This document shows, piece by piece, positions 15,523 through 21,894 of a DNA stretch of 21,894 nt. The translations under genes were made by a program, and so were the position numbers. This DNA comes from CAZVLE01 sp964627855. Its GTDB lineage: Bacteria; Bacillota; Dethiobacteria; DTU022. The notes beneath the pieces are model-generated. The model saw nothing but the letters and a program-made list of their open reading frames with translations. It did not search any database and was not told where the DNA came from. Within the stretch, counting starts at the first letter, position 1; the number at the start of each line of letters is the position of its first letter. Location: assembly GCA_964627855.1 (NCBI GenBank), contig CAZVLE010000141.1, positions 1 to 21,894 on the forward strand, in the 5' to 3' direction.

Positions 15523-16398
15523 CTAATTCTTTTCATAGGGTAGCCCCAGGGCTTCGGGTTTGGCAGCCCCCCACCGGTGCCGGAACCACCTGGTTGACAT
15601 CATTACTAAGGCAACCAGGGTAATTACAAATGGGACCATCCTCCAGAGATAGCGCGACATGACTCCCGGCAACAAAAATTCAGGGTTCAAAGCCAGCTGC
15701 CAGAGCGCTCCGAATAAGATTGAGCCGCCGAGCAGGATCAAGGGGTTCCACATTGAGAAAAAGACCAGGGCCAGGGCAATAAAGCCCCATCCCATCAGGA
15801 AATTATAGTTCCATACCGGGTTATAAACCAGCCCGTAAACTGCTCCGGCAAATCCCATCAACATGCCGCTGACAATAACACATTGGAACCGTATTTTGGT
15901 TACGCTGATTCCTGAGACTTCCGCTACCATTGGATTTTCACCAACCGAACGAATTTTCAGTCCCAGGCTGGTTTTATTTAAAACAAACCAGGTCAGAATG
16001 ACCAGGGCTACAGCGCCGTAAAAGAAAGGTGATAAGCCCCAAATTTTTGGGAACCTGCCCATACCCAGCGGACCGGTAAAGGGATTACCAATGTACGTAG
16101 TTAAGCCAAAACCTAAAATCCATATCCCCATACCGCTTACTACCTGGTCTACACCTAGTGTGATAGAAAAAACCCCGTGCATCAGGCCAATCAGGGCACC
16201 GATGGCAATAGCAGCAATAAATCCCATCGTATAATCACCGGTAGTTTGCGCAACAATGAACCCGAATGTAGCTCCGAATAGCATTGCTCCCTCCACACCA
16301 ACATTGAGCACTCCAGAGCGTTGACCAATAAGTTCACCCAGAGCTGCAATGACTAATATAATGGAAGCATCTAAGCTTCTAGCGAATAGTTCCCACAT
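15523..16398 (-). CDS. ABC nucleoside-type importer permease 2 (NupQ/YufQ-like)
   Basis: This 291-residue, strongly hydrophobic protein belongs to the branched-chain/BMP-class permease family. It has the GVLNVGVEGAMLFGA and SVGENPMVAEVSGI blocks typical of the second permease of nucleoside importers (NupQ in B. subtilis). About eight to ten membrane segments can be seen. AAGGAG lies seven bases before the ATG, which overlaps the end of permease 1 by 20 bases. It forms the membrane channel with permease 1; the shared ATPase drives uptake of what the BMP lipoprotein binds. Nucleosides or purine bases are the likely cargo. Confidence 0.9.
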   Translation of the reverse strand: MWELFARSLDASIILVIAALGELIGQRSGVLNVGVEGAMLFGATFGFIVAQTTGDYTMGFIAAIAIGALIGLMHGVFSITLGVDQVVSGMGIWILGFGLTTYIGNPFTGPLGMGRFPKIWGLSPFFYGAVALVILTWFVLNKTSLGLKIRSVGENPMVAEVSGISVTKIRFQCVIVSGMLMGFAGAVYGLVYNPVWNYNFLMGWGFIALALVFFSMWNPLILLGGSILFGALWQLALNPEFLLPGVMSRYLWRMVPFVITLVALVMMSTRWFRHRWGAAKPEALGLPYEKN

Positions 16399-17512
16399 CT
16401 GAAATCTCCTTATCGGGTTTGATCCAAACTATTTTGTGCCGATAGAAAAACTGGAAGGCTACCATGGTAATCATCATAATACCCAGCAGGGCATAATCGA
16501 CCCCAAAACCCATCTGCAGCCTGCCCTGAGCATATCTTCCCCCGTTGGTTAAGCCGCCAAAAAGCAGCGAGACGGGCAGCGCCGCCAGCGGGTTACCCTG
16601 GGCAATCAGTCCGCAGATTATCCCGTAAAAAGAGAGGTCCCCGAACTCGGCATAATTTCGGGCAATCTTAAAAACACCGGGTACAGCTCCAAAGTAGTGA
16701 TATCCTGCCAACCCCGCAATCATGCCGCCTAAAACAAAAACCAGGACCGGAATCAGGTAGGGATTGATACCGGAATATTTAGCAGCCAGAGGATTGTGAC
16801 CATAGGCTTTGATTTTATAGCCGATCCGGGTTTTGGCAAAAATCCAGTATAATAGAACTGCCAGCAAAAGAGCCAGTATGAGCGTAAAAGGAACTCCCAT
16901 TAATGCCGGGGCCCGCACCGATAACGGCAGATCAAAACTTTCGCTCCGCCCTACCGGGTTCATAAATGGCCCGCCTTCTTTAACCATGTATGATATGAAC
17001 CAAAACCCGACAAAATTGATCATCATTGTGGTGACAATCTCATTGACGTTAAATCGACCCCTTAAAAAACCGGCCAATCCACCAATTAGTCCACCGGCAA
17101 GTCCTGCTGCAACCATCATTAATGGAATACCGATAAGGGGGTTAACATATATGTTTGGGTCTCCCCGGGCACCAAAAAGATACATCACCCCGAAAGCACC
17201 GAGGGCACCGGCATACAATTGACCGGCCATACCGATATTCCATAGTCCTGCACGGTAAGGAATAATAAATGCGCAGGTACAGAGGAAGATAAAAATGGTC
17301 CGGTTGATCGTCATCGACAAACCATTACGGTTAAAGAAGGCAAAATTGAAGATCTCTTTAAAACCGGTTAAGGGATTGACATTTGCATGTACAAAGATCA
17401 GACTGAACATTAAAAGAGCTACAACGATCGACAAAACTGATATGATCGCTGCGGTATACCAGGGAAGCTCCATTCGCTTCAGAATTCTAACTTCGTAGTC
17501 TCCGATTTTCAT
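16379..17512 (-). CDS. ABC nucleoside-type importer permease 1 (NupP/YufP-like)
   Basis: From ATG 17512 the protein has 377 residues with about ten membrane segments. It carries the LWNIGMAGQLYAGALGAFG and AYGHNPLAAKYSGINP blocks of the NupP/YufP family. The ATG overlaps the ATPase stop as ATGA and has AAGGTGG seven bases upstream; the open frame reaches further to 17551 but without support. Tight overlaps on both sides show a translationally coupled transporter operon. Confidence 0.9.
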   Translation of the reverse strand: MKIGDYEVRILKRMELPWYTAAIISVLSIVVALLMFSLIFVHANVNPLTGFKEIFNFAFFNRNGLSMTINRTIFIFLCTCAFIIPYRAGLWNIGMAGQLYAGALGAFGVMYLFGARGDPNIYVNPLIGIPLMMVAAGLAGGLIGGLAGFLRGRFNVNEIVTTMMINFVGFWFISYMVKEGGPFMNPVGRSESFDLPLSVRAPALMGVPFTLILALLLAVLLYWIFAKTRIGYKIKAYGHNPLAAKYSGINPYLIPVLVFVLGGMIAGLAGYHYFGAVPGVFKIARNYAEFGDLSFYGIICGLIAQGNPLAALPVSLLFGGLTNGGRYAQGRLQMGFGVDYALLGIMMITMVAFQFFYRHKIVWIKPDKEISDVGTIR

Positions 17513-19056
17513 ATAGTTTCCACCTTCGGCATCATGCCTGCCATCATACACCCCACATTGTCTCGGTTTGCGTCATTTCCGGGGATTATATCCATCAATT
17601 TACCCTCGTAGATCGGCGCCACCCAGTCGCTCAGGGAGAGGGCTTCTTCGATTTCGCCGGATATCAATAAAATGGCAGCTTTTTCTTTTTTTGCTTGTAA
17701 AAGCTTATTTTGAACAAACTCAATCGCTCCCACATCCAGTCCCTGTGTCGGAAGATTGGCGATGATTAAGCGGGGGTTCCTGGAGAGGACCCGGGCAAGA
17801 ATAACCTTTTGCAGGTTGCCGCCGGAAAGCGACTGAGCAGTGGTATCCGGACCAGGAGTCGCCACATTGTATTCCGTGATTAATGACTTGGTTAATTCCC
17901 GAAGGCTTTTATAGTTGATAATACCCCTGGGGACATATTTATCCTCAAAATAATAATTCATCGCTACATTGTCGATCAGAGAAAAATCGCCTATCGAACC
18001 GACTTCATTTCGTTCGGCGGGAATGTAACCAATCCCCTTTTTCCAGCGCTGCAGCGCTGAATCATGGGTAATATTTTTTCCATCAAGCAGAATAGTGCCT
18101 TCGGCAGATCGACGCAGTCCCGCCAGGACTTCCGCCAATTCCTCTTGACCATTCCCTGAAACTCCGGCAATACCGAATATTTCACCCTCGTGAATTGTGA
18201 AGGAAACATCATCCAGGGCAAGATGATCCTTTTCACTGTAAGCACTGAGATTCTTAACTTCAAGTACGGGTTTACCGCGCTCGACCTCGACCCGGTCCAG
18301 CTTAATAATAACGTCTCTTCCTACCATGCATTTGGCCAGGCTTTTCTCAGTAGCTCCTTCCGTATCGAAGCATGCGGTCACCTTACCGTTTCGCAGTACT
18401 GTCACACGATGACTGATGTTTAAAACTATTGGCAGCTTATGGGTGATAAAGGGTACCACGGCCAGGTCACTTTTTGCCATCGTGCGTATTGAATCTAATA
18501 AATTTTTTGTTTCGGGTGGTGAGAGGGCAGATGTAGGTTCATCCAGAATCAGTACTTTCGCCCCACGGTAGAGGGCTTTAATAATCTCTACACTTTGCCT
18601 CTGACCTTCCGAAAGTTGCCAGACCTTGGCTTTAAGGTCAAGTTTAAACCCGTATTTTTCACAAAGTTCGCTGATTTCTTTTCTCGCTCTTTTATAATTG
18701 AGAATCCTTCCGGCATGGGGATGACCCAGCATGATATTTTCAATCACGCTATGGGCCAGAACCAATTTTCTTTTCTGATGGACCATGCCGATTCCCATTT
18801 CAATCGCATCCAGGGGCGATTTAAAATCGACTTTTTCTCCATTGAAAAACAGCTCACCTTCATCAGGCTGGTAGAATCCAAAGAGAATGTTCATCAGGGT
18901 TGTCTTTCCGGCGCCATTTTCGCCGAGAATTGCGTGGATTTCGCCGGCATTTATTTGAAAATTAATCTGATCATTAGCAAGCACTCCCGGAAATCGCTTG
19001 GTGATTCCCCTGACTTCGAGCACAGTTTTTTGTTCTTTTTGATTGTCTGTGGACAT
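17509..19056 (-). CDS. ABC importer ATPase with two nucleotide-binding domains (NupO/YufO-like)
   Basis: The 515-residue protein has two ABC modules, as in ribose/nucleoside importers. Module 1 is complete: Walker A GENGAGKTT near 45-53, Q-loop near 94, signature LSEGQ near 148 and Walker B LILDEP near 169. Module 2 has GVSGNGQEE in place of Walker A, signature LSGGNLQK, and LIIANLPTQGLD in place of the Walker B Asp-Glu, the usual degenerate form in this family. AGGGAG precedes the ATG. It is separated from the lipoprotein gene by a strong hairpin, which may set it at lower abundance than the binding protein. Confidence 0.92.
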   Translation of the reverse strand: MSTDNQKEQKTVLEVRGITKRFPGVLANDQINFQINAGEIHAILGENGAGKTTLMNILFGFYQPDEGELFFNGEKVDFKSPLDAIEMGIGMVHQKRKLVLAHSVIENIMLGHPHAGRILNYKRARKEISELCEKYGFKLDLKAKVWQLSEGQRQSVEIIKALYRGAKVLILDEPTSALSPPETKNLLDSIRTMAKSDLAVVPFITHKLPIVLNISHRVTVLRNGKVTACFDTEGATEKSLAKCMVGRDVIIKLDRVEVERGKPVLEVKNLSAYSEKDHLALDDVSFTIHEGEIFGIAGVSGNGQEELAEVLAGLRRSAEGTILLDGKNITHDSALQRWKKGIGYIPAERNEVGSIGDFSLIDNVAMNYYFEDKYVPRGIINYKSLRELTKSLITEYNVATPGPDTTAQSLSGGNLQKVILARVLSRNPRLIIANLPTQGLDVGAIEFVQNKLLQAKKEKAAILLISGEIEEALSLSDWVAPIYEGKLMDIIPGNDANRDNVGCMMAGMMPKVETI

Positions 19057-19127
19057 ATTGCTCCCTGTCTTTCCTCTAATCCTTTACATAGTAAAATAGT
19101 AATAAATAACTTTTGTTTTTATCAGAT

Positions 19128-19169
19128 AACCCTCCTTCCACCGGCTTTCAGGCCGGTGGAAGAAGGGTT
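19128..19169 (-). other. Strong 18-bp hairpin between the lipoprotein and ATPase genes
   Basis: Arms 19128-19145 and 19152-19169 pair over 18 bp with a 6-base loop. One position is an A-C mismatch if read from the plus strand but a G-U pair in minus-strand RNA, so the structure is intact in the operon transcript. No U tract follows in that direction; T6 follows only on the plus side, where no gene ends. It is likely a stability or partial termination element giving more lipoprotein than ATPase and permease. Confidence 0.7.
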
Positions 19170-19231
19170 TTTTCTTGATTGTCGGTTCTGCTCAAGAACA
19201 GCTGAGCCATACAACCAGGGTTACCATCGCT

Positions 19232-20518
19232 TTATTCGAGTATTGTCGTACCCAGCAGATCGAAGTTAAAGGAACCCAGCAACCATTCCGCAGAAGGTAC
19301 TTCACCGGCCGGTTTAACGACTGTACCCTGTTCAGGGATAGGCAGTCCTTCCAGGGCCAGGCCGGTTCCGTTGGCTACCAGTTCATGTGCTGTAAAGGGA
19401 TCCCACACGCCGGCGATCATCTCATCCCTGCGCTGTTCAACAAGGTCAAGGATTTCTTGCGGAATCAGAGGCAGTGCTGCCGGGCTGATAGCTTCAAGTC
19501 CGACTTTGTTGTCATTCATGATATCAACTGCGTAAACCTCGCTGCCATCTGCCAGCTCCATAGAAGATTCCATACCCAGGAACAAAATAGTTTCCGGATC
19601 AGGGTTACCGGCCAATTTATCCAGGACCATTTGTTCGAAGAGAACTTCCCAGCGGGTATCAAAGGATATTGCTACTGTGTCGGTGTCAGACCAGCCATAG
19701 AAGCCAACTGTGTCCATATCCTTTCCTACGAACCAGATCCCTCTTTCTTCGGCAACATCCAACGGGGAACCGGAGTCGGTTTGTTGGGTTATAACATCCA
19801 CATCATACTGGTCAACCAGGGTCATGGCAATTTCCCGTTCTTCCTGGGGTAAGAACCAGTCACCGGAGTATTTAACGTAAACATTGATATCTTTTCCAAG
19901 AAGTTCTGCTGCATCCTGGACACCGAGGACAAAGCCTGCCTGGCGCCTGGAAACCTGGGCTACCGGGAATGCAGATACAATCCCAATGTTTCCTGTTTCG
20001 GTAAGAGCGCCGGCAACCAGGCCTTCCAGGTAAAGGGCCTGATACTGCCTTGGAAAGTAGCGGATGAAATTCTGCTTGGTGGTAACATCACTGCCCACAA
20101 CCGAGGCGAAATAAACATCCGGGTATTGATCGGCAATATCTTTGAGGGGCATACCCATGAACTCGGCATTTCCGAGAACTATATCGGCACCCTCGGCAAT
20201 CATTTCTTCGGCAAAGGGATTGGTCAGGTCGGGACCAACTTCTTCGCGGTATACGTAATCAACATTGTCATATTTTTCTGCAATGCGCTGTCCGGCGCGG
20301 TGCTGGGCACCAGACCAGGTTGTTCCCTCGATAATACTAAAGTGATTAATCGCCAGGGTTATCCCCTCGACATCTTCATCTACAGGTTCAACCGGCTCAG
20401 CCGGATCTTCAGGGTCAACCGGGTCAACCGGTGCTGCATCGGGCTGACAGCCTACCAGGAGCAGACTGAGCACTATTAATAAACCAAGCAGTTGATATAT
20501 TCTCTTTTTCGACATCAT
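19232..20518 (-). CDS. BMP-family lipoprotein, substrate-binding component of the ABC importer
   Basis: From ATG 20518 (GGAGG five bases upstream) the product has 428 residues. It starts with a lipoprotein signal: MMSKKR, a hydrophobic core, and lipobox LLVGC with the acylated Cys at residue 24. An acidic proline-rich linker follows (PVDPVDPEDPAEPVEPVDED), then the BMP/PnrA-type periplasmic-binding fold (ITLAINHFSIIEGTTWSGAQ, EGADIVLGNAEFMG, YFPRQYQALYLEGLVAGAL). Relatives bind nucleosides or purine bases, or in some cases other small molecules. It is anchored outside the membrane and hands substrate to the permeases. As first gene of the importer operon, it should be the most highly expressed. 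Confidence 0.93.
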   Translation of the reverse strand: MMSKKRIYQLLGLLIVLSLLLVGCQPDAAPVDPVDPEDPAEPVEPVDEDVEGITLAINHFSIIEGTTWSGAQHRAGQRIAEKYDNVDYVYREEVGPDLTNPFAEEMIAEGADIVLGNAEFMGMPLKDIADQYPDVYFASVVGSDVTTKQNFIRYFPRQYQALYLEGLVAGALTETGNIGIVSAFPVAQVSRRQAGFVLGVQDAAELLGKDINVYVKYSGDWFLPQEEREIAMTLVDQYDVDVITQQTDSGSPLDVAEERGIWFVGKDMDTVGFYGWSDTDTVAISFDTRWEVLFEQMVLDKLAGNPDPETILFLGMESSMELADGSEVYAVDIMNDNKVGLEAISPAALPLIPQEILDLVEQRRDEMIAGVWDPFTAHELVANGTGLALEGLPIPEQGTVVKPAGEVPSAEWLLGSFNFDLLGTTILE

Positions 20519-20576
20519 AGTAACCTCCTCATAATGTAAATATTTGATAATTTGTTTTTTTTCTTGTAGATTCACT

Positions 20577-20592
20577 TAATGAAGCTTCATTA
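20577..20592. promoter_or_regulatory. Perfect 16-base palindrome TAATGAAGCTTCATTA in the importer leader
   Basis: The palindrome lies 59 bases before the lipoprotein ATG and just downstream (minus strand) of a TATAAC sequence. It is a strong candidate for a repressor or activator dimer site, or an AT-rich hairpin in the leader RNA. Confidence 0.5.
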
Positions 20593-20765
20593 CCCCCTTG
20601 TTGAGTTATAAAATCTTTTCTGACCGCCACTTTCTTAAACAGTTCAACTTGACGCAACTTATCTTGCTATAAATAAACTTTAAACTATCACCTCCGATCA
20701 TAGTTCTGAAGGAGAATAGGACATTCCTTTCCTTAAGTCCTGAATACATGTTTTTAAGTGTTACA

Positions 20766-20774
20766 ATTATATCA
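20766..20774 (-). promoter_or_regulatory. Extended -10 promoter (TGATATAAT) for the importer operon
   Basis: On the minus strand TGATATAAT matches the extended -10 consensus exactly; the -35 region is weak. It would give a leader of about 240 bases before the lipoprotein ATG, with room for RNA structure, including an AAGGA/TCCTT plus GAAT/ATTC stem-loop near 20700-20730. I do not recognise a known riboswitch in it. Confidence 0.5.
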
Positions 20775-20854
20775 AACTTTTTTTATTTTGTATTATTAAT
20801 TTCTGTTCCTGAATGCTATTTCCTTCAATATTTTTAAAGATAACCGGTAATTAT

Positions 20855-21793
20855 CTAATCAAAACTGCTCTCTAACAGCCAGGTTTTTAGAAAGAAAAAC
20901 ATGGCAATAGCAATATCCATTCCACTGCTTGAGCCAAGAGAAATAATTCTTTTTAACAACCTGCTATCCGCTTCCCCCCGGGCAATTGTTCTTAAGAACA
21001 TGCCGAATATTTCCGGAGTCAGGCCCCTTAAACCCATTTCCAGGGTGTGCCGCCCAAAAATATTCGTCCTTTGCGTCACCGCAGTAAATTCATTTTTGAC
21101 TGCCTCAATGAAAGCAGTGCCACTGATAAAATGATGAAATGCAACTAATGCACCGTGCAGCATATCGTCTCCGGTTGGTGTTAAGCCCCTGCCCAACCCG
21201 GCCATCCTTCTACAACATATAATGAAAGCTTCTTTGTTTTGGTTCAACAACGACTCCACCACCAGGGGGTAGCTTTGGCCAATTTGCTGCCTGAAGTAAT
21301 CTTCGCCACCCTGCAGTCCGAGCAAAACAGCTGCCGGGCTGGAAAGCTCCTTTTCAGCTAAAAAGTCTCTGTATTGTTTTAAGGATTTACTGATTAAAAG
21401 CCGATCCGCTTTAAAAAAATGAACTGGCGAAAAGAATTTCGGAACACCCCTTCGCCAGTCCAGTTTACACAGATTATCTTCGTGCTCAATTAAGAGGCTG
21501 TTTTTTTTAAGAAGACCACGCTTACCCCGGGCCAGAAAGCTCTTCAACATGGTAAAGTCGGAACCTGTCAGGGCTATCGTGGCAGGTGCCGCTTCGAGGG
21601 AGGATTCAGCTATAATGAGCAAGTGCTTCCAGGTCTCGACCTGCAGGCTGATAAATTTTTCACCGGCAGAGAACAGCTCAAAACTGCTATCTCTCCTGTA
21701 AAGATCAAGATCAGCGGCGTACCAAACCGGCACAATTTCGAGTTTCTCTATGCCTACCAGGCTCCTTAACTTAAATGATCCCCTGCTCCGCAA
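20855..21793 (-). CDS. allH: AllH-like (DUF2877 / YlbF) subunit of an oxamate carbamoyltransferase-type complex
   Basis: The 312-residue protein carries the DUF2877 core motif GLGRGLTPTGDDML near 199-212 and a C-terminal LGSSSGMDIAIA block, matching E. coli YlbF/AllH (about 270 residues). AllH is the third subunit of the complex whose other two are encoded 9-13 kb away at 8048-11168. The N-terminal 110 residues are variable, and the start is uncertain: the frame opens with a TTG at 21793 overlapping the preceding CoA-transferase gene by 23 bases, without a clear ribosome site, and no better ATG follows. The overlap suggests coupling to the CoA-transferase. A weak 6-bp hairpin (20838-20856) covers the stop. 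Confidence 0.85.
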   Translation of the reverse strand: MRSRGSFKLRSLVGIEKLEIVPVWYAADLDLYRRDSSFELFSAGEKFISLQVETWKHLLIIAESSLEAAPATIALTGSDFTMLKSFLARGKRGLLKKNSLLIEHEDNLCKLDWRRGVPKFFSPVHFFKADRLLISKSLKQYRDFLAEKELSSPAAVLLGLQGGEDYFRQQIGQSYPLVVESLLNQNKEAFIICCRRMAGLGRGLTPTGDDMLHGALVAFHHFISGTAFIEAVKNEFTAVTQRTNIFGRHTLEMGLRGLTPEIFGMFLRTIARGEADSRLLKRIISLGSSSGMDIAIAMFFFLKTWLLESSFD

Positions 21794-21894
21794 AACCCTT
21801 TATATCTGTCTTACTGTAGCCAAGGCCTTCCAGTATTTCTGTCGTGTGTTGGCCAAGAGTCGGCGGCGGCGCCGTAACCTCTCCGGGTGTCAGT
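21771..21894 (-). CDS. CoA-transferase family III (CaiB/BaiF-type), C-terminal end only
   Basis: The minus frame runs in from the right edge and ends at TAA 21773-21771. The 40 visible residues, including PPPTLGQHTTEILEGLGYS and ending KGFAEQGII, match the C-terminal tail of class III CoA-transferases, which normally reads PxLGQHTxEIL-x2-LGY. Most of the protein, and hence its substrate, is outside the window. Formyl-CoA:oxalate transferases belong to this family, which would suit a pathway yielding oxamate or oxalate, but that link is guesswork. Confidence 0.75.
   Translation of the reverse strand, partial: LTPGEVTAPPPTLGQHTTEILEGLGYSKTDIKGFAEQGII

Larger units (their letters stand above)
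20576..20854. other. 280-base AT-rich intergenic region between allH and the lipoprotein gene
   Basis: Apart from the extended -10 promoter and the 16-base palindrome, it holds a GGAGGTGATAG near 20700 (minus) not followed by a start codon, and a TTTTATAAC -10-like site near 20610. No ORF with a ribosome site is seen. Confidence 0.5.

Noticed and set aside
18595..19852. Two long plus-strand open frames (224 and 225 codons)
   Set aside because: They lie antisense to the ABC ATPase and the BMP lipoprotein, lack family features, and the minus-strand proteins are clear.
20519..20759. Purine riboswitch in the importer leader
   Set aside because: The conserved loop and junction sequences of the purine aptamer are not seen, so no known class is called.
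20838..20856. Terminator after allH (AGATAA/TTATCT)
   Set aside because: A 6-bp A-T-rich stem overlapping the stop codon, followed by only three T; too weak.

Overview
The window looks like part of the chromosome of a strictly anaerobic Bacillota (Clostridia-type). The signs are strong GGAGG-type ribosome sites, moderate base composition, a PucR regulator, a BMP-type lipoprotein ABC importer, and several molybdenum/tungsten-pterin and selenium-linked enzymes. No rRNA, tRNA, CRISPR array, transposase or phage gene is visible. The species cannot be named from the sequence.

Layout. Almost everything is on the minus strand. The right-to-left operon from 11168 to beyond position 1 reads: allF (fdrA-like), a 53-codon piece matching the N-terminus of AllG, allG (DUF1116), the three subunits of a molybdenum hydroxylase (FAD, 2Fe-2S, Mo-pterin), yqeB, a small zinc-ribbon protein, a yqeC-mocA fusion, and a partial gene joining an aldehyde ferredoxin oxidoreductase (AOR) N-terminal domain to NuoE- and NuoF-like domains. 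A PucR-family regulator (11613-13304) is the only plus-strand gene; it is divergent from allF across 444 bases that hold a large hairpin and smaller palindromes. Further right, all on minus, are a CoA-transferase end (partial), allH (DUF2877), a BMP lipoprotein, an ABC ATPase, two permeases, and a complete tungsten-type AOR.

How it may work together. The importer resembles nucleoside/purine transporters (NupNOPQ type). The hydroxylase sits beside YqeB and YqeC, known markers of selenium-dependent molybdenum hydroxylases. AllF/AllG/AllH are homologues of the E. coli proteins assigned to oxamate carbamoyltransferase, which cleaves oxalurate at the end of anaerobic allantoin breakdown. I infer an anaerobic purine or ureide catabolic island under PucR control. 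The AOR and the AOR-N/NuoE/NuoF fusion could handle low-potential electrons or an aldehyde intermediate. The ring-opening enzymes (allantoinase and the like) and the carbamate kinase AllK are not in this window, so the real substrate is open.

The most unusual points are the AOR-N/NuoE/NuoF fusion, the splitting of AllG into two genes, the pairing of a full AOR with the selenium-hydroxylase/AllFGH set, and the 24-base-arm hairpin in the pucR-allF intergenic region.
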